DNA of 64,000 nucleotides. Origin: Plantactinospora sp. KBS50. GTDB taxonomy: Bacteria; Actinomycetota; Actinomycetes; Mycobacteriales; Micromonosporaceae. A program made the position numbers and the translations under genes. Below, piece after piece: positions 43,389 to 52,079 of this stretch. Each line of letters starts with the position of its first letter. Position 1 is the stretch's first letter. The stretch spans positions 4,964,001 through 5,028,000 of the forward strand of contig NZ_CP022961.1 in the NCBI RefSeq assembly GCF_002285795.1, written 5' to 3'. The notes under the pieces are model-generated. The model had not been told where the DNA came from. It ran no database searches and worked only from the letters and a program-made list of their open reading frames with translations.

Positions 43389-44516
43389 ATGCACAGCATC
43401 GGCGAGCTGTCCCGGGCCAGCGGCCTGTCGGTCAGCGCGCTGCGGTTCTATGACGGCGCGGGCGTACTGGTCCCGGCCGTGGTGGATCCGCACACCGGCT
43501 ACCGCTGGTACGCCCGGCGGCAGCTCGGTCCGGCGCGGCTGCTGGCCGGCCTGCGCCGGGTCGGGATGCCGCTGCCGGAGATCCGGACGGTGCTGGCCCG
43601 CTGGCCGGATCCGGACGCCGTCGTGCCGCTGCTGGATGCGCACCTGCGCCGACTGCAGGACGGTCTCGCCGATGCCCGGCTCGAACTCTCCCGCGTCCAT
43701 GCCCTGCTGATCCGCGAGGAGAACCCCATGTCCACCCGATGCACCGTGCGCGCCAGCACGTTGGCCGCCGCCCTCGACGCCGTCCGCTTCGCCGTCGGCA
43801 CCGATCCCGAGCTTCCGGCGCTGTCCGGCGTGCGGCTGGAGGAGACCGACGACGGGTTGCGACTGCTGGCCACCGACCGCTACCGGCTGGCGATCGCCAC
43901 GGCGCCGGTGCTCGGCCGGTCCGGCCCGCCGATCCGGGTAACCCTGCCGGCGGCGCTGGTTGACGAGGTCCGCGACCGGCTCGGCGGCCGGACCGATGGC
44001 CGGCTCGGCGGCCGGACCGGCGACCGGACCGGCGGCCGGTCTCCGGCGCCCGAGGACGAGACCGACGACGAGGTCGTGGTCGAGGTGGCCGATGCGGAAC
44101 TGTCGGTCACCGTGGCCGGGCACCGCGCGACCGGCGGCGCCGTGGCGGGCGAATGGCCGGACCTGACCCGGGTGCTGCGCGACGCGTCCCCCGGGCCGCA
44201 CCGCCGGCTGGCCGTGGACGGAACGGCGCTGCGGGCGGCGGTGCGCTCCGGCCGGGCGCTGGTGCGCGAGCACGACGGCGTACCGCGGGAGATCGTGGTG
44301 CTGGCCCCGGACCCGGCCGGCGGCGTCGCGGTGTCCGACCCGCACGCGCCGGGCCCGGGCGAGACGATCGCGCTGGACCGGGAGTTCCTGCTGCAGGCCC
44401 TGGACGCCGGTGGACCGGGCCAACTGGTCCTGGAACTCGACAACCCGGTCCGCCCGCTGGCCATCCGGTCGGCGACCGGACCGGGCTACTCGGTGCTGAT
44501 GCCGGTCCGGCTGTAG
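43389..44516 (+). CDS. MerR regulator fused to a DNA polymerase III beta-clamp-like domain
   Basis: A 375-residue fusion. Residues 1-75 are a MerR HTH (HSIGELSRASGLSVSALRFY, then TGYRWYARRQL), followed by a coiled coil to about 112. From residue ~115 the protein resembles DnaN: CTVRASTLAAALDAVRFAVG, LPALSGVRLEETDDGLRLLA, TDRYRLAIA (clamp domain 2), and the C-terminal domain ending GYSVLMPVRL, the signature end of DnaN. A Gly/Arg/Thr repeat (about 198-215) splits the clamp region. Domain 1 of a normal clamp is absent. Inside the gene, gaggag (43716-43721) precedes an ATG (43728) exactly at the domain border. ATG 43389 has ggagagg. Function unknown. Confidence 0.9.
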   Translation: MHSIGELSRASGLSVSALRFYDGAGVLVPAVVDPHTGYRWYARRQLGPARLLAGLRRVGMPLPEIRTVLARWPDPDAVVPLLDAHLRRLQDGLADARLELSRVHALLIREENPMSTRCTVRASTLAAALDAVRFAVGTDPELPALSGVRLEETDDGLRLLATDRYRLAIATAPVLGRSGPPIRVTLPAALVDEVRDRLGGRTDGRLGGRTGDRTGGRSPAPEDETDDEVVVEVADAELSVTVAGHRATGGAVAGEWPDLTRVLRDASPGPHRRLAVDGTALRAAVRSGRALVREHDGVPREIVVLAPDPAGGVAVSDPHAPGPGETIALDREFLLQALDAGGPGQLVLELDNPVRPLAIRSATGPGYSVLMPVRL

Positions 44517-44539
44517 CGGCGACCGGCGGGGCCGGCAGG

Positions 44540-44650
44540 GGTCCGGGGCGGGCACGGGGGTCCGGGGACCGGCACGGCGGTCCGGGGCGGGCACGGCGGT
44601 CCGGGGCGGGCACGGCGGTCCGGGGCGGGCACGGCGGTCCGGGGGCCGGC
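44540..44650. repeat. 19-bp tandem repeat before the monooxygenase promoter
   Basis: About six units of the type ggtccggggcgggcacggc, with one variant (ggtccggggaccggcacggc) and a decayed last copy. They fill the gap between the MerR-clamp gene and the promoter of the flavin monooxygenase. No gene inside. Confidence 0.9.
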
Positions 44651-44667
44651 GCCCGCACGATCGAATT

Positions 44668-44721
44668 CAACGTTCGTTGACATCTTCTCGGCTCGACGGC
44701 TATCTTTGTCAACAGTCGTTG
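44668..44721 (+). promoter_or_regulatory. Promoter of the flavin monooxygenase with two operators
   Basis: A -35 ttgaca (44677-44682), 18-bp spacer and -10 tatctt (44701-44706) form a good sigma-70-type promoter. Operator 1, caacg-tt-cgttg (44668-44679), overlaps the -35; operator 2, caac-agtc-gttg (44710-44721), overlaps the predicted start of transcription. Their centres are 42 bp apart, four helical turns. The convergent TetR gene at 46115-46765 is the natural candidate regulator. Confidence 0.7.
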
Positions 44722-44741
44722 GCAAAATCGAGGGAGGGGTC

Positions 44742-46208
44742 ATGAACGTCGATGCAGAGGTGATCGTCGCCGGTGCCGGCCCCACCGGGTTGCTCCTGGC
44801 CGGGGACCTCGCCGCCGCCGGGGTCTCCTGCACGGTGCTGGAACGGTGGGCGCACGAGTCGAACCTGACCCGGGCGTTCGCCGTGCACGCCCGCACCCTG
44901 GAGCTGTTCGACGCCCGCGGCCTGGCCGAGGAACTGCTCGGCACCGGCCAGCGGCTGCGCCGGCTGCGGCTGTTCGGCCGCGCGCAGCTCGACCTGGGCC
45001 GGCTGCCGTCCCGGTTCCCGTTCGTGCTGGTCACCCCGCAGTACCACACCGAGGCGGTGCTCAGCCGGTGGGCCACGAAGCAGGGCGCGCGGATCGAGAC
45101 CGGCGTCGAGGTGACGGGCGTCGACCAGGACCAGGACGCGGTCCGGGTGACGGTGGGATCCCCGGCCGGCCCGCGCACCCTGCGGGCGCGGTACCTGGTG
45201 GGCGCCGACGGGGTACGCAGCACCGTCCGGACCGCCCTGGGCATCGACTTCCCCGGGAACGCCGCCGTGCGGTCGCTGATGCTGGCCGACGTGCGGCTCG
45301 CCGAGCAGCCGCCCGAGGTGCTGTCGGTGGGCGCGGACGGCCGGGCGTTCGCCTTCCTCGCACCGTTCGGCGACGGCTGGTACCGCGTCATCGCCTGGGA
45401 CCGCACCCACCAACTGCCGGACAGCGCTCCGGTCGAGCTGGCCGAGATCGCGGCGCTGACCCGGGAGGCGCTGGGCACCGACTTCGGCATGCACGACGCG
45501 CGCTGGCTGTCCCGGTTCCACAGCGACGAGCGGCAGGCCACCACGTACCGGTCCGGCCGGGTGATGCTGGCCGGCGACGCGGCGCACGTCCACTCGCCCG
45601 CCGGCGGTCAGGGCATGAACACCGGCCTGCAGGACGCGGCGAACCTGAGCTGGAAGCTCGCCGCCGTCCTGCACGACACCGCTCCCGCGGCGCTGCTGGA
45701 CACGTACGAGAGCGAGCGGTATCCGGTGGGTACCCAGGTGCTGCGGACCAGCGGCGCCCTGTTGCGGGCCGTCACCGCCGGCCCCGGGCCGCGACTGCTG
45801 CTCCGGAACCTGGTGGTCCGGCTCGCCGCGGGCATCCCGGCGCTGAACGACCGGCTCGCCGCCCGGGTGTCCGGAATCGCGACCCGCTATCCCGCGCCGC
45901 CCGGCGCCCACCCGTCGGTCGGGACCCGGGTGCCGGACCTGCCGTTGAGCGGGCCGGACGGTACGCCGCAGCGGCTCTACGAGGCGCTGCGCGGCGGCCG
46001 GTCCGTGCTGGTCACCGCCGCACCGGTGACACCGCCGCCGGGCTGGGCCGGGCGGCTCACCCCGGCGGTCCGCGCCGACGGCCTGCCGGCCACCCTGCTG
46101 GTACGCCCGGACGGCTACCTGGGCTGGGCCGCCGACGGCCCGGCCACGCCGCCCCCGGCCAGCCTCTCGGCCGCGCTGCCGGGCTCCTCCAGCGGTTCGC
46201 TGAGGTAG
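44742..46208 (+). CDS. FAD-dependent monooxygenase (PHBH-like group A)
   Basis: A 488-residue flavoprotein hydroxylase. The N-terminal FAD fold shows VIVAGAGPTGLLLAGDLAAA, the middle GADGVRSTVRTALG (DG motif), and the ribityl site LAGDAAHVHSPAGGQGMN near residue 280. The C-terminal thioredoxin-like domain ends in VRPDGYLGWAADG. The overall layout resembles rifampicin monooxygenase (Rox) and aromatic-polyketide hydroxylases, but substrate cannot be assigned. ATG 44742 follows agggagggg. Expression is probably repressed by a TetR protein through paired sites in the promoter; the 3' end overlaps the convergent tetR by 94 bp. Confidence 0.93.
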   Translation: MNVDAEVIVAGAGPTGLLLAGDLAAAGVSCTVLERWAHESNLTRAFAVHARTLELFDARGLAEELLGTGQRLRRLRLFGRAQLDLGRLPSRFPFVLVTPQYHTEAVLSRWATKQGARIETGVEVTGVDQDQDAVRVTVGSPAGPRTLRARYLVGADGVRSTVRTALGIDFPGNAAVRSLMLADVRLAEQPPEVLSVGADGRAFAFLAPFGDGWYRVIAWDRTHQLPDSAPVELAEIAALTREALGTDFGMHDARWLSRFHSDERQATTYRSGRVMLAGDAAHVHSPAGGQGMNTGLQDAANLSWKLAAVLHDTAPAALLDTYESERYPVGTQVLRTSGALLRAVTAGPGPRLLLRNLVVRLAAGIPALNDRLAARVSGIATRYPAPPGAHPSVGTRVPDLPLSGPDGTPQRLYEALRGGRSVLVTAAPVTPPPGWAGRLTPAVRADGLPATLLVRPDGYLGWAADGPATPPPASLSAALPGSSSGSLR

Positions 46209-46765
46209 CGCTGGAGCGTGGGGCCGATCATCCGGCCGATCGCGGCCGGCGTCATCCCGACCACCGGCGGCAGCCGCAGCAGGTAGCGGCAGAGCGCGAG
46301 CCCGAGCACCTGGGTGGCCACCAGCCCGGCCCGCCGGGGCGCCTCCGCCGGCGGCACCACCGCGGCGATCATGCCGACGAGCTGGCGGCGGAAGATCTCC
46401 CGCACCCGGTCGGCCGCCGCCGGGTTGGTGGCCGCCGAGCGGAGCAGCAACGCCAGCGCGTCGTCGTGCAGGTCGCCCTCCCAGCGCCGCACGAAGTGCT
46501 CCGCCAGCGTCCGGCCCCGATCCGCCGGCGGCACTCCGACCAGGTCGGGCAGCGCCAGATCGGCCGCCAGTGCCGCGTCGAAGAGCCCGTCCTTGCTGCC
46601 GAAATAGCGGATGACCATGGACGGGTCGATGCCCGCCGCACCGGCGATCGACCGCACGCTGGCCTTGTCGTACCCGAGGTCGGTGAACTGCCGCCGGGCC
46701 GCCGCGAGGATGGCCAGCCGGGTCCGGTCGGACTTGCGGACCGGTCGCGAGCCCTCCGCCCGCAT
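46115..46765 (-). CDS. TetR family regulator, convergent with monooxygenase
   Basis: A 216-residue regulator: the HTH (ARRQFTDLGYDKASVRSIAG, AAGIDPSMVIRYFGSKDGLF in parts) lies at residues ~20-60, followed by the helical TetR_C domain with a hydrophobic ligand region. The ATG at 46765 gives a usual N-terminus; GTG 46792 would add nine residues. Its last 94 bp overlap the 3' end of the monooxygenase on the other strand, so the two transcripts are antisense there. It likely controls the monooxygenase promoter. Confidence 0.9.
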   Translation of the reverse strand: MRAEGSRPVRKSDRTRLAILAAARRQFTDLGYDKASVRSIAGAAGIDPSMVIRYFGSKDGLFDAALAADLALPDLVGVPPADRGRTLAEHFVRRWEGDLHDDALALLLRSAATNPAAADRVREIFRRQLVGMIAAVVPPAEAPRRAGLVATQVLGLALCRYLLRLPPVVGMTPAAIGRMIGPTLQRYLSEPLEEPGSAAERLAGGGVAGPSAAQPR

Positions 46766-46873
46766 CAGCCGCGCCGCCCCGGCGTCCCCCACCCGCTCAC
46801 CCGGGCGATGCTATAGCCTCGCCGGCCGGCCCGGCGGTCGCCCGCGCCCAGCGCCGGGCACTACTCTCGGGCC

Positions 46874-47869
46874 GTGACCTACCTCGCCGCGCCCGGACGC
46901 TACGAAACGATGACCTACCGCCGGGCCGGCCGCAGCGGCCTGTGCCTGCCCGCCCTCTCGCTCGGCCTGTGGCACAACTTCGGGCACGGACGGTCCCAGG
47001 ACCAGCAGCGGGAGATCCTGCTGCGGGCGTTCGACCTGGGCATCACGCACTTCGACCTGGCGAACAACTACGGGCCGCCGGCCGGCTCGGCGGAGGAACG
47101 GTTCGGCCGGGTGCTCGCCACCGACCTCGGCCGCTACCGCGACGAACTGGTCGTCTCCACCAAGGCCGGCTACCGGATGTGGCCCGGCCCGTACGGTGAG
47201 TGGGGCTCCCGCAAGTACCTGCTCTCCTCCCTCGACGCGTCGCTGCGCCGGCTCAAGCTGGACTATGTGGACATCTTCTACCACCACCGGCCGGACCCGG
47301 ACACTCCGCTGGAGGAGACGATGTCGGCGCTGGACGCCGCCGTCCGGTCCGGCAGGGCGATGTACGCCGGCATCTCCAACTACTCGGCCGAACAGACCGC
47401 GCGGGCCGCGGCGATCCTGCGGGACCTCGGCACGCCGCTGCTGATCAACCAGCCGTCGTACTCCATGCTGAACCGGTGGACCGAGCGGGACGGCCTGCTG
47501 GACACCCTCGCCGAGGTCGGCGCCGGCTGCATCGCGTTCAGCCCGCTGGCCCAGGGTGTGCTCACCGACCGCTACCTGGACGGCATTCCGGCCGATTCCC
47601 GGGTACGCACCAGCGAGTTCCTCTCCGAACGCGACCTCGACGCACCGACCATGACCGTGGTCCGCGAACTCACCGAACTGGCCGCCGGGCAGGGCCGTAC
47701 GCTGGCGCAGCTGGCGCTGGTGTGGGCGCTGCGGGACACCCGGATGACCAGCCTGGTCATCGGCGCGAGCAGCATCGAGCAGTTGACCGCGAACGTGGAC
47801 GCGCTGGCCGACCCCAAGCTCTCGCCGGACGAGATCGGCGAGATCGACCGCATCCTCCTCGGCGGCTGA
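46874..47869 (+). CDS. Aldo/keto reductase, YghZ/L-glyceraldehyde-3-phosphate reductase type
   Basis: A 331-residue AKR14-like enzyme. Catalytic residues: Asp/Tyr in HFDLANNYGPPAG, Lys in VVSTKAGYRMW, His in DIFYHHRPD. YGEWGSRKYLLSSLDASLRR and FSPLAQGVLTDRYL are typical of YghZ-type reductases, which act on L-glyceraldehyde 3-phosphate and methylglyoxal. GTG 46874; divergent from the tetR. A 15-bp hairpin follows. Confidence 0.93.
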   Translation: MTYLAAPGRYETMTYRRAGRSGLCLPALSLGLWHNFGHGRSQDQQREILLRAFDLGITHFDLANNYGPPAGSAEERFGRVLATDLGRYRDELVVSTKAGYRMWPGPYGEWGSRKYLLSSLDASLRRLKLDYVDIFYHHRPDPDTPLEETMSALDAAVRSGRAMYAGISNYSAEQTARAAAILRDLGTPLLINQPSYSMLNRWTERDGLLDTLAEVGAGCIAFSPLAQGVLTDRYLDGIPADSRVRTSEFLSERDLDAPTMTVVRELTELAAGQGRTLAQLALVWALRDTRMTSLVIGASSIEQLTANVDALADPKLSPDEIGEIDRILLGG

Positions 47870-47927
47870 CCGGCCGCGGCGGGCGGCCGACCCCACAGGT
47901 CCGATTTCCGCGACCCCAACGGCGCCC

Positions 47928-47965
47928 GTGCCGGCTCCTGTCGGAACCGTGACAGGAGCCGGCAC
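47928..47965 (+). terminator. Strong hairpin after the AKR gene
   Basis: Fifteen perfectly paired bases (47928-47942 with 47951-47965, core ccggctcctgtc) around an 8-base loop, with no U tract. It is the clearest terminator on this side of the window and separates the AKR gene from the response regulator. Confidence 0.85.
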
Positions 47966-48045
47966 CGTTCCGTGGTATCCCTAACTCGCCAGTCAGCGGG
48001 CCGCAGCGCGGCGCGGGACTGCGGGGCGTGGGGCGAGGGGGCCTG

Positions 48046-48714
48046 GTGGGGCGGGTACTGGTGACCGAGGATGACGATCGGATCGGTCAGTTGGTCGGCC
48101 GCGCGTTGCGTGCCGACGCGCTCACCCCGGGATCACGGGCCGATGGGTCGACAGGCGCCGATCCCGCCCTCGGCAGCGAGTTCGACCTGACGGTTCTCGA
48201 CCTGACCAGGCCCGGCACCGACGGCCGTCCGGTCCTGCGGCGGCTGCTGGCCGAGCGGCCCGGCCAGCGGGTCCTGGTGCTCTCCGCGGCGCCCGAGTTG
48301 GGCACCCGGATCGCCGTGCTGGCCGCCGGTGCCGCCGACTTCCTGGCCCGGCCGTTCGCGGTGGCCGAACTGGTCGCCCGGGTCCGCGCCTGGATGCGCT
48401 CCGCGGCGCCCGGCGCGGCGAACCGGTGGTTCCAGATCGGACCGGTACGCCTCGACCTGCTCGACTGTCTGGCCACCGTCAACGGCATCGACGTCGAGCT
48501 GGCGCTGCGGGAGTTCCTGCTGCTGCAACACCTGATGACCCGCGCCGGCCAGCCGTGCAGCCGGGACGAACTGCTCGCCGACGTCTGGGGGCTCACCTTC
48601 GATCCGGGCAGCAACGTCGTGGACGGGTACGTGCGCCGGCTGCGCGGCAAGCTGGACCGGCCCGAACGGATCGAGACGGTCCGCCACGTCGGCTACGCCT
48701 ACGCCCTCGACTGA
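48046..48714 (+). CDS. Orphan winged-helix response regulator lacking the conserved lysine
   Basis: A 222-residue OmpR/PhoB-type regulator. The receiver has the acidic pair in LVTEDDDR, the phosphoacceptor Asp52 in TVLDLTRPGTDG, and the switch Ser80 in VLSAAP. The invariant lysine of the K-P-F motif is arginine here (LARPF, R102), which usually weakens phosphorylation-driven switching. The DNA-binding winged helix shows ELALREFLLLQHLM, LADVWG and VDGYVRRLRGKL ... RHVGYAYAL. No histidine kinase is adjacent. GTG 48046 is served by gagggg (48035-48040). Confidence 0.9.
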   Translation: MGRVLVTEDDDRIGQLVGRALRADALTPGSRADGSTGADPALGSEFDLTVLDLTRPGTDGRPVLRRLLAERPGQRVLVLSAAPELGTRIAVLAAGAADFLARPFAVAELVARVRAWMRSAAPGAANRWFQIGPVRLDLLDCLATVNGIDVELALREFLLLQHLMTRAGQPCSRDELLADVWGLTFDPGSNVVDGYVRRLRGKLDRPERIETVRHVGYAYALD

Positions 48715-48731
48715 CGGTTGGGCCCACTCCT

Positions 48732-48789
48732 GTGCCGTACGGCTCACTCCTCGGTGAGGCGTGCCGTACGGCTCACTCCTCGGTGAGGC
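48732..48789. repeat. 29-bp exact tandem duplication covering a gene end
   Basis: Bases 48732-48760 and 48761-48789 are identical 29-mers starting gtgccgtacggctcactcct. The right copy holds the last codons and stop (tca at 48773-48775) of the NuoF-ferredoxin gene; the left copy is a downstream echo of the same gene end. Confidence 0.95.
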
Positions 48790-50242
48790 GCAGGGCCAGC
48801 GCCGGGCACATCTGCACGGCCTTGGTCGCCCCGCCCTCCAGCCAGGTCGGCACCGGGGTGGGCGGGAAGCTGGGGAATCCGTTGTCGTCCAGCCGGATGA
48901 ACTCGGGTGCCACCACCGCGCACAGGCCGTGCCCGTCGCACCGGGACCAGTCCACCGCCAGCCGGCGCTTGACCACGTTCGGCGCCTCCGGCAGGCCGAG
49001 CACGCCCTTGACCCGCTTGCCGCACCCGTCCCGGGTGGTGTGGGCGACGACGTCCGCCGCGAAGACCTCCATGGCGGAGGTGGCGAACCGGCCCGTACCG
49101 TCCGGGTGGCTGCACGCACCGCGCCCCTTGATCACACCGGCCGCGGTGCGCACCGTGTCGGCGGGGTTCGCCCCGGACACCACCAGGTCGGTGGCCCGGG
49201 CCAGGTCCGGCAGGCCGAGCCGGCACGGCCCGCACTGCCCCGCCGACTCGCCCGCGAGGTAGCGCACCACCTGCGCCACCTCGCCCAGCGGGCAGGTGTC
49301 CTCACCGAGCGGCAGGATGATCCCCGCGCCCAGCGTGCCGCCGACGGCGGAGAGGCCGGCCCGGGACACCTCGGCGTGGGCCGCGGACTCCGCCGAGATC
49401 CACTTGCCGTGGTAGCCGCCCACCAGCACGCCCGGCCCGGGCGGCACGTCACACAGCGCCAGCACCTCCGCCAGCGGCGTACCGGTCGGGCACTCCACCA
49501 CGGCCGGACGCCGCGCGGCGCCGCCCACCGTGAGCAGCACGGTGCCCGGTTCCTTCTCAAGGCCCACGGCCGCGTACTCGTACGGCCCGAGCCGCGCGGC
49601 GACCGCGATCTGGGCGTACGTCTCCGCGTTGGACAGCAGGGTCGGCAGGCCGCCCACGCCCGAGTCGCTGGCCCGCTGCTTGCGTCCGGGCGGGATGTGC
49701 GCCTCGCCGTTGATCCCGCGGACCAGCGCCCCGCCCTCGCCGGAGATGAACCGGTGCGGCACCGTCACGATGCCGGTGTCCACCGGCATCTGCCGCTCGC
49801 GCAGCGCCGCCGCCAGGGAACTCTCCCCGACCCCGTCGTCCGCCACGCCGATCACGATCTCGTCGGCGTCCAGCGCGTACGCGGCCAGCGCCGCACCGTC
49901 GAGGATCAGGTGCGGCGCCCGGGTGAGAAGCACCTTGTCCTTCCAACTCGCCGGCTCCCCCTCGGTGGCGTTCACCACCACCACCGGCGGAGACTGCTGG
50001 GAGCGGGCCGACTCCAGCACCGCGCGCAGCTTTCGGGCGAACGGGAAGCCCGCCCCGCCGCGGCCGGTGAGCTGGATGTCCTCGGCCAGCCGCAGCAGCG
50101 AACTGATGGACAGCGGGCCGATCGGCCCGTGCACCTCCTCGTGCGCCGCGAGGTCAAGCGAGCCGAACTCGTCCAGCCCGGCCGTCAGGCGCGGTTCGCC
50201 GAAACAGGCGACCGGCGGAACGGCCGCCACCGTACCGATCAC
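48773..50242 (-). CDS. NuoF-like flavoprotein fused to a 3-cysteine ferredoxin
   Basis: A 489-residue redox protein. The NuoF part has the FMN site TGRGGAGFPFARKLR and the NADH-side NATEGEPASWKDKVL, SGEGGALVRGING and SNAETYAQIA. Its iron-sulfur segment reads ESAGQCGPCRLG, with alanine where classical NuoF has the first cysteine; the distal cysteine is in GACSHPDGTGRF. The last ~75 residues are a small ferredoxin with the CDGHGLC spacing and a CP motif (MCPALAL), as in CxxHxxC...CP ferredoxins. The protein should pass NAD(P)H electrons to one or two Fe-S centres. GTG 50242 overlaps the upstream stop as GTGA, coupling it to the membrane partner. Confidence 0.92.
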   Translation of the reverse strand: MIGTVAAVPPVACFGEPRLTAGLDEFGSLDLAAHEEVHGPIGPLSISSLLRLAEDIQLTGRGGAGFPFARKLRAVLESARSQQSPPVVVVNATEGEPASWKDKVLLTRAPHLILDGAALAAYALDADEIVIGVADDGVGESSLAAALRERQMPVDTGIVTVPHRFISGEGGALVRGINGEAHIPPGRKQRASDSGVGGLPTLLSNAETYAQIAVAARLGPYEYAAVGLEKEPGTVLLTVGGAARRPAVVECPTGTPLAEVLALCDVPPGPGVLVGGYHGKWISAESAAHAEVSRAGLSAVGGTLGAGIILPLGEDTCPLGEVAQVVRYLAGESAGQCGPCRLGLPDLARATDLVVSGANPADTVRTAAGVIKGRGACSHPDGTGRFATSAMEVFAADVVAHTTRDGCGKRVKGVLGLPEAPNVVKRRLAVDWSRCDGHGLCAVVAPEFIRLDDNGFPSFPPTPVPTWLEGGATKAVQMCPALALRLTEE

Positions 50243-52079
50243 TTGGCCTCACCTCGCAGTTGCGCCCAGTAGGCGCTGTCGGCCGCCTCCGCGGCGGCGC
50301 GCCGGCTGTCGGCGGACTCCCCGCGGCGGCGCCGGGAGCCCTTCTCGGCCGCCCGCATGGCCCGCCGCGAGGCGAGGTCCACCAGGGTCGGCGTGTCGTC
50401 GTCCGGCTCCGGCGGCTCGTACCGGGCCGTCCGGCCCACCGCGGCGTACCGGCTCTCCCGCGGCTCGTAGCGGTCCTCCCGCTCGTACCGGTCGTCGCGC
50501 TCGTAGCGATCCTCCCGCTCGTACCGGCCGTCCCGGTCGTACCGGTCCTCGCGCTCGTACCGGTCCTCGCGCTCGTACGCGTCCTCGTCGTCCCGGCTGT
50601 GCCGGGGTCCGCCGCTGGTGGCCGCGACGCGTTCCGCGGGCGGCGAGCTGTAGCTGCGCGGCGCCTCCCAGTAGTTGCTGTCGGCCGCGCGCTTGCCGGC
50701 GCGACCCGCGCGGCTCCGCTCCCCGCCAGATCCTCGGCATCCAGCGTCGCGTCCGCACCGGCCCAGCGCCGCGGGCTGTCCCACGGCTCCTCCGGCATGT
50801 CGGCCGGGGCGTACCGGGACGACCGCCGCTCGCCGGCACCGCGCCGCCCGTCGGCGTCACGGCGTCCGTCGGCGTCACGGCGTCCGTCGATGTCACGGCG
50901 TCCGTCGATGTCGCGCTCCTCCGGCGCCTCGTACCGGCGGGCGCCCGCCGCGCCGGCGTAGCGCCGTCCCGCCGGTTCGAAGTCGGCCTCCGCCAGATCG
51001 GCCATCGACTCGCGGTCCCGGTCCCGGTCCCGGTCCCGACCGCCGGCCGTCGCGACGGCCGGCTCGTCCTGCCAGGCCGGCCGGTCACCCGGCTGGGCCG
51101 GCACCTGCGGCACGGTGAACCGCCCGGGACGCCGCCGGGGCGACCCCACGGCCCGGTAGCCGGCGTCCGGCGCCCAGGAGTCCAGGGACGCGGCCGGCCG
51201 CTCGGGCTGCACCATCGTGTCCCGCCCGACGCTGTCCCGCCCGATGGTGTCCCGCCCGATGGTGTCCCGCCCGACGCGTACGTCCGAGACACCGCGACTG
51301 ACCGGCCACCGGACCGACCGGGAACCCTCGATCTCGCCCGCGGACTCGCCCTTCGAGCGGGTGGCCGCCGGGTTACGCTCGGCCTCACGCCGCTTGCGTC
51401 CAAGGTTGACCGACAGCCGGACCAGCAGAGCCGCGATGACCAGCAACACGCACAGCAGGTAGCTCAGGGTCACCCAGCTCTTCGGCGTGCGCCCGGCGTT
51501 CAGCCCGTGGACCAGGGCGATCGGCCAGGAGACGTACGCGGTGCTGTGCAGCGCCCGCCACATCCACGGCTTGCCGGCACCGGCGAATTTCATCCGGATG
51601 AGGCCGGTCCACAGCACGGCCACCATGGCCCAGCCGGCCAGCGTGCCGAGCCCGACGAAGAAGCCCCGGCCCGACACGAACGGCAGCACCGGGTCGAGCA
51701 GCCCGGCGTGCCCCTCGGCGATCTTCGTGAGAATGTGCAGGCCCAGCGCACCGACCGCAAGGGTCCCGAGCGCCCGGTGCGCGGACTGCATCAGGACGCG
51801 GTGCCGGATCATCAGCACGATCCGGTCGGTGGCCACCAGCCCGATCATGACGGTGATGCTCAGCAGCACGAGCGTGGCCACACCACCGTAGAACTCGGTG
51901 AAGACGAACAGGTACGCGTAGACGACCTGTCCGGCCGAGGTCAGCATCATCACGACCCACAGCAGAGCCGTGACCGATGCCGCCAGGCCGAGCAGGGCGC
52001 GGCGGGATACCGTACGACCACTTCGGCTGCTGGTGCTCCGCGGAGCCTCCGGCACCTGGGTCCGTTGTTTCCGAGCCAT
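50239..52079 (-). CDS. Ferric reductase-like transmembrane protein with long charged tail, apparent frameshift
   Basis: A roughly 613-residue protein. Residues ~25-215 hold six membrane helices of a ferric-reductase/cytochrome-b-like domain with histidines in MIRHRVLMQSAHRALG, ALGLHILTKIAEGH and WRALHSTAYVSWPIALVHG, candidates for haem ligands. The remaining ~400 residues are cytoplasmic, disordered and repetitive: (I/V)GRD units, DGRRD units, RDRDRDRD, and YERED(R/D) repeats encoded near 50471-50585. One missing base in a four-C run (50721-50724) breaks the frame. Ribosome site gaggag. It is the membrane partner of the NuoF-ferredoxin fusion; together they may move electrons across or into the membrane. 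Confidence 0.8.
50471..50585 (-). repeat. Tyr-Glu-Arg-Asp repeat array in the ferric-reductase-like tail
   Basis: Six to seven 15-bp units (cgg/tac/gag-type codons) encode YERED(R/D) and YDRDG variants, giving a highly charged, regularly spaced tyrosine tail. Confidence 0.8.
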
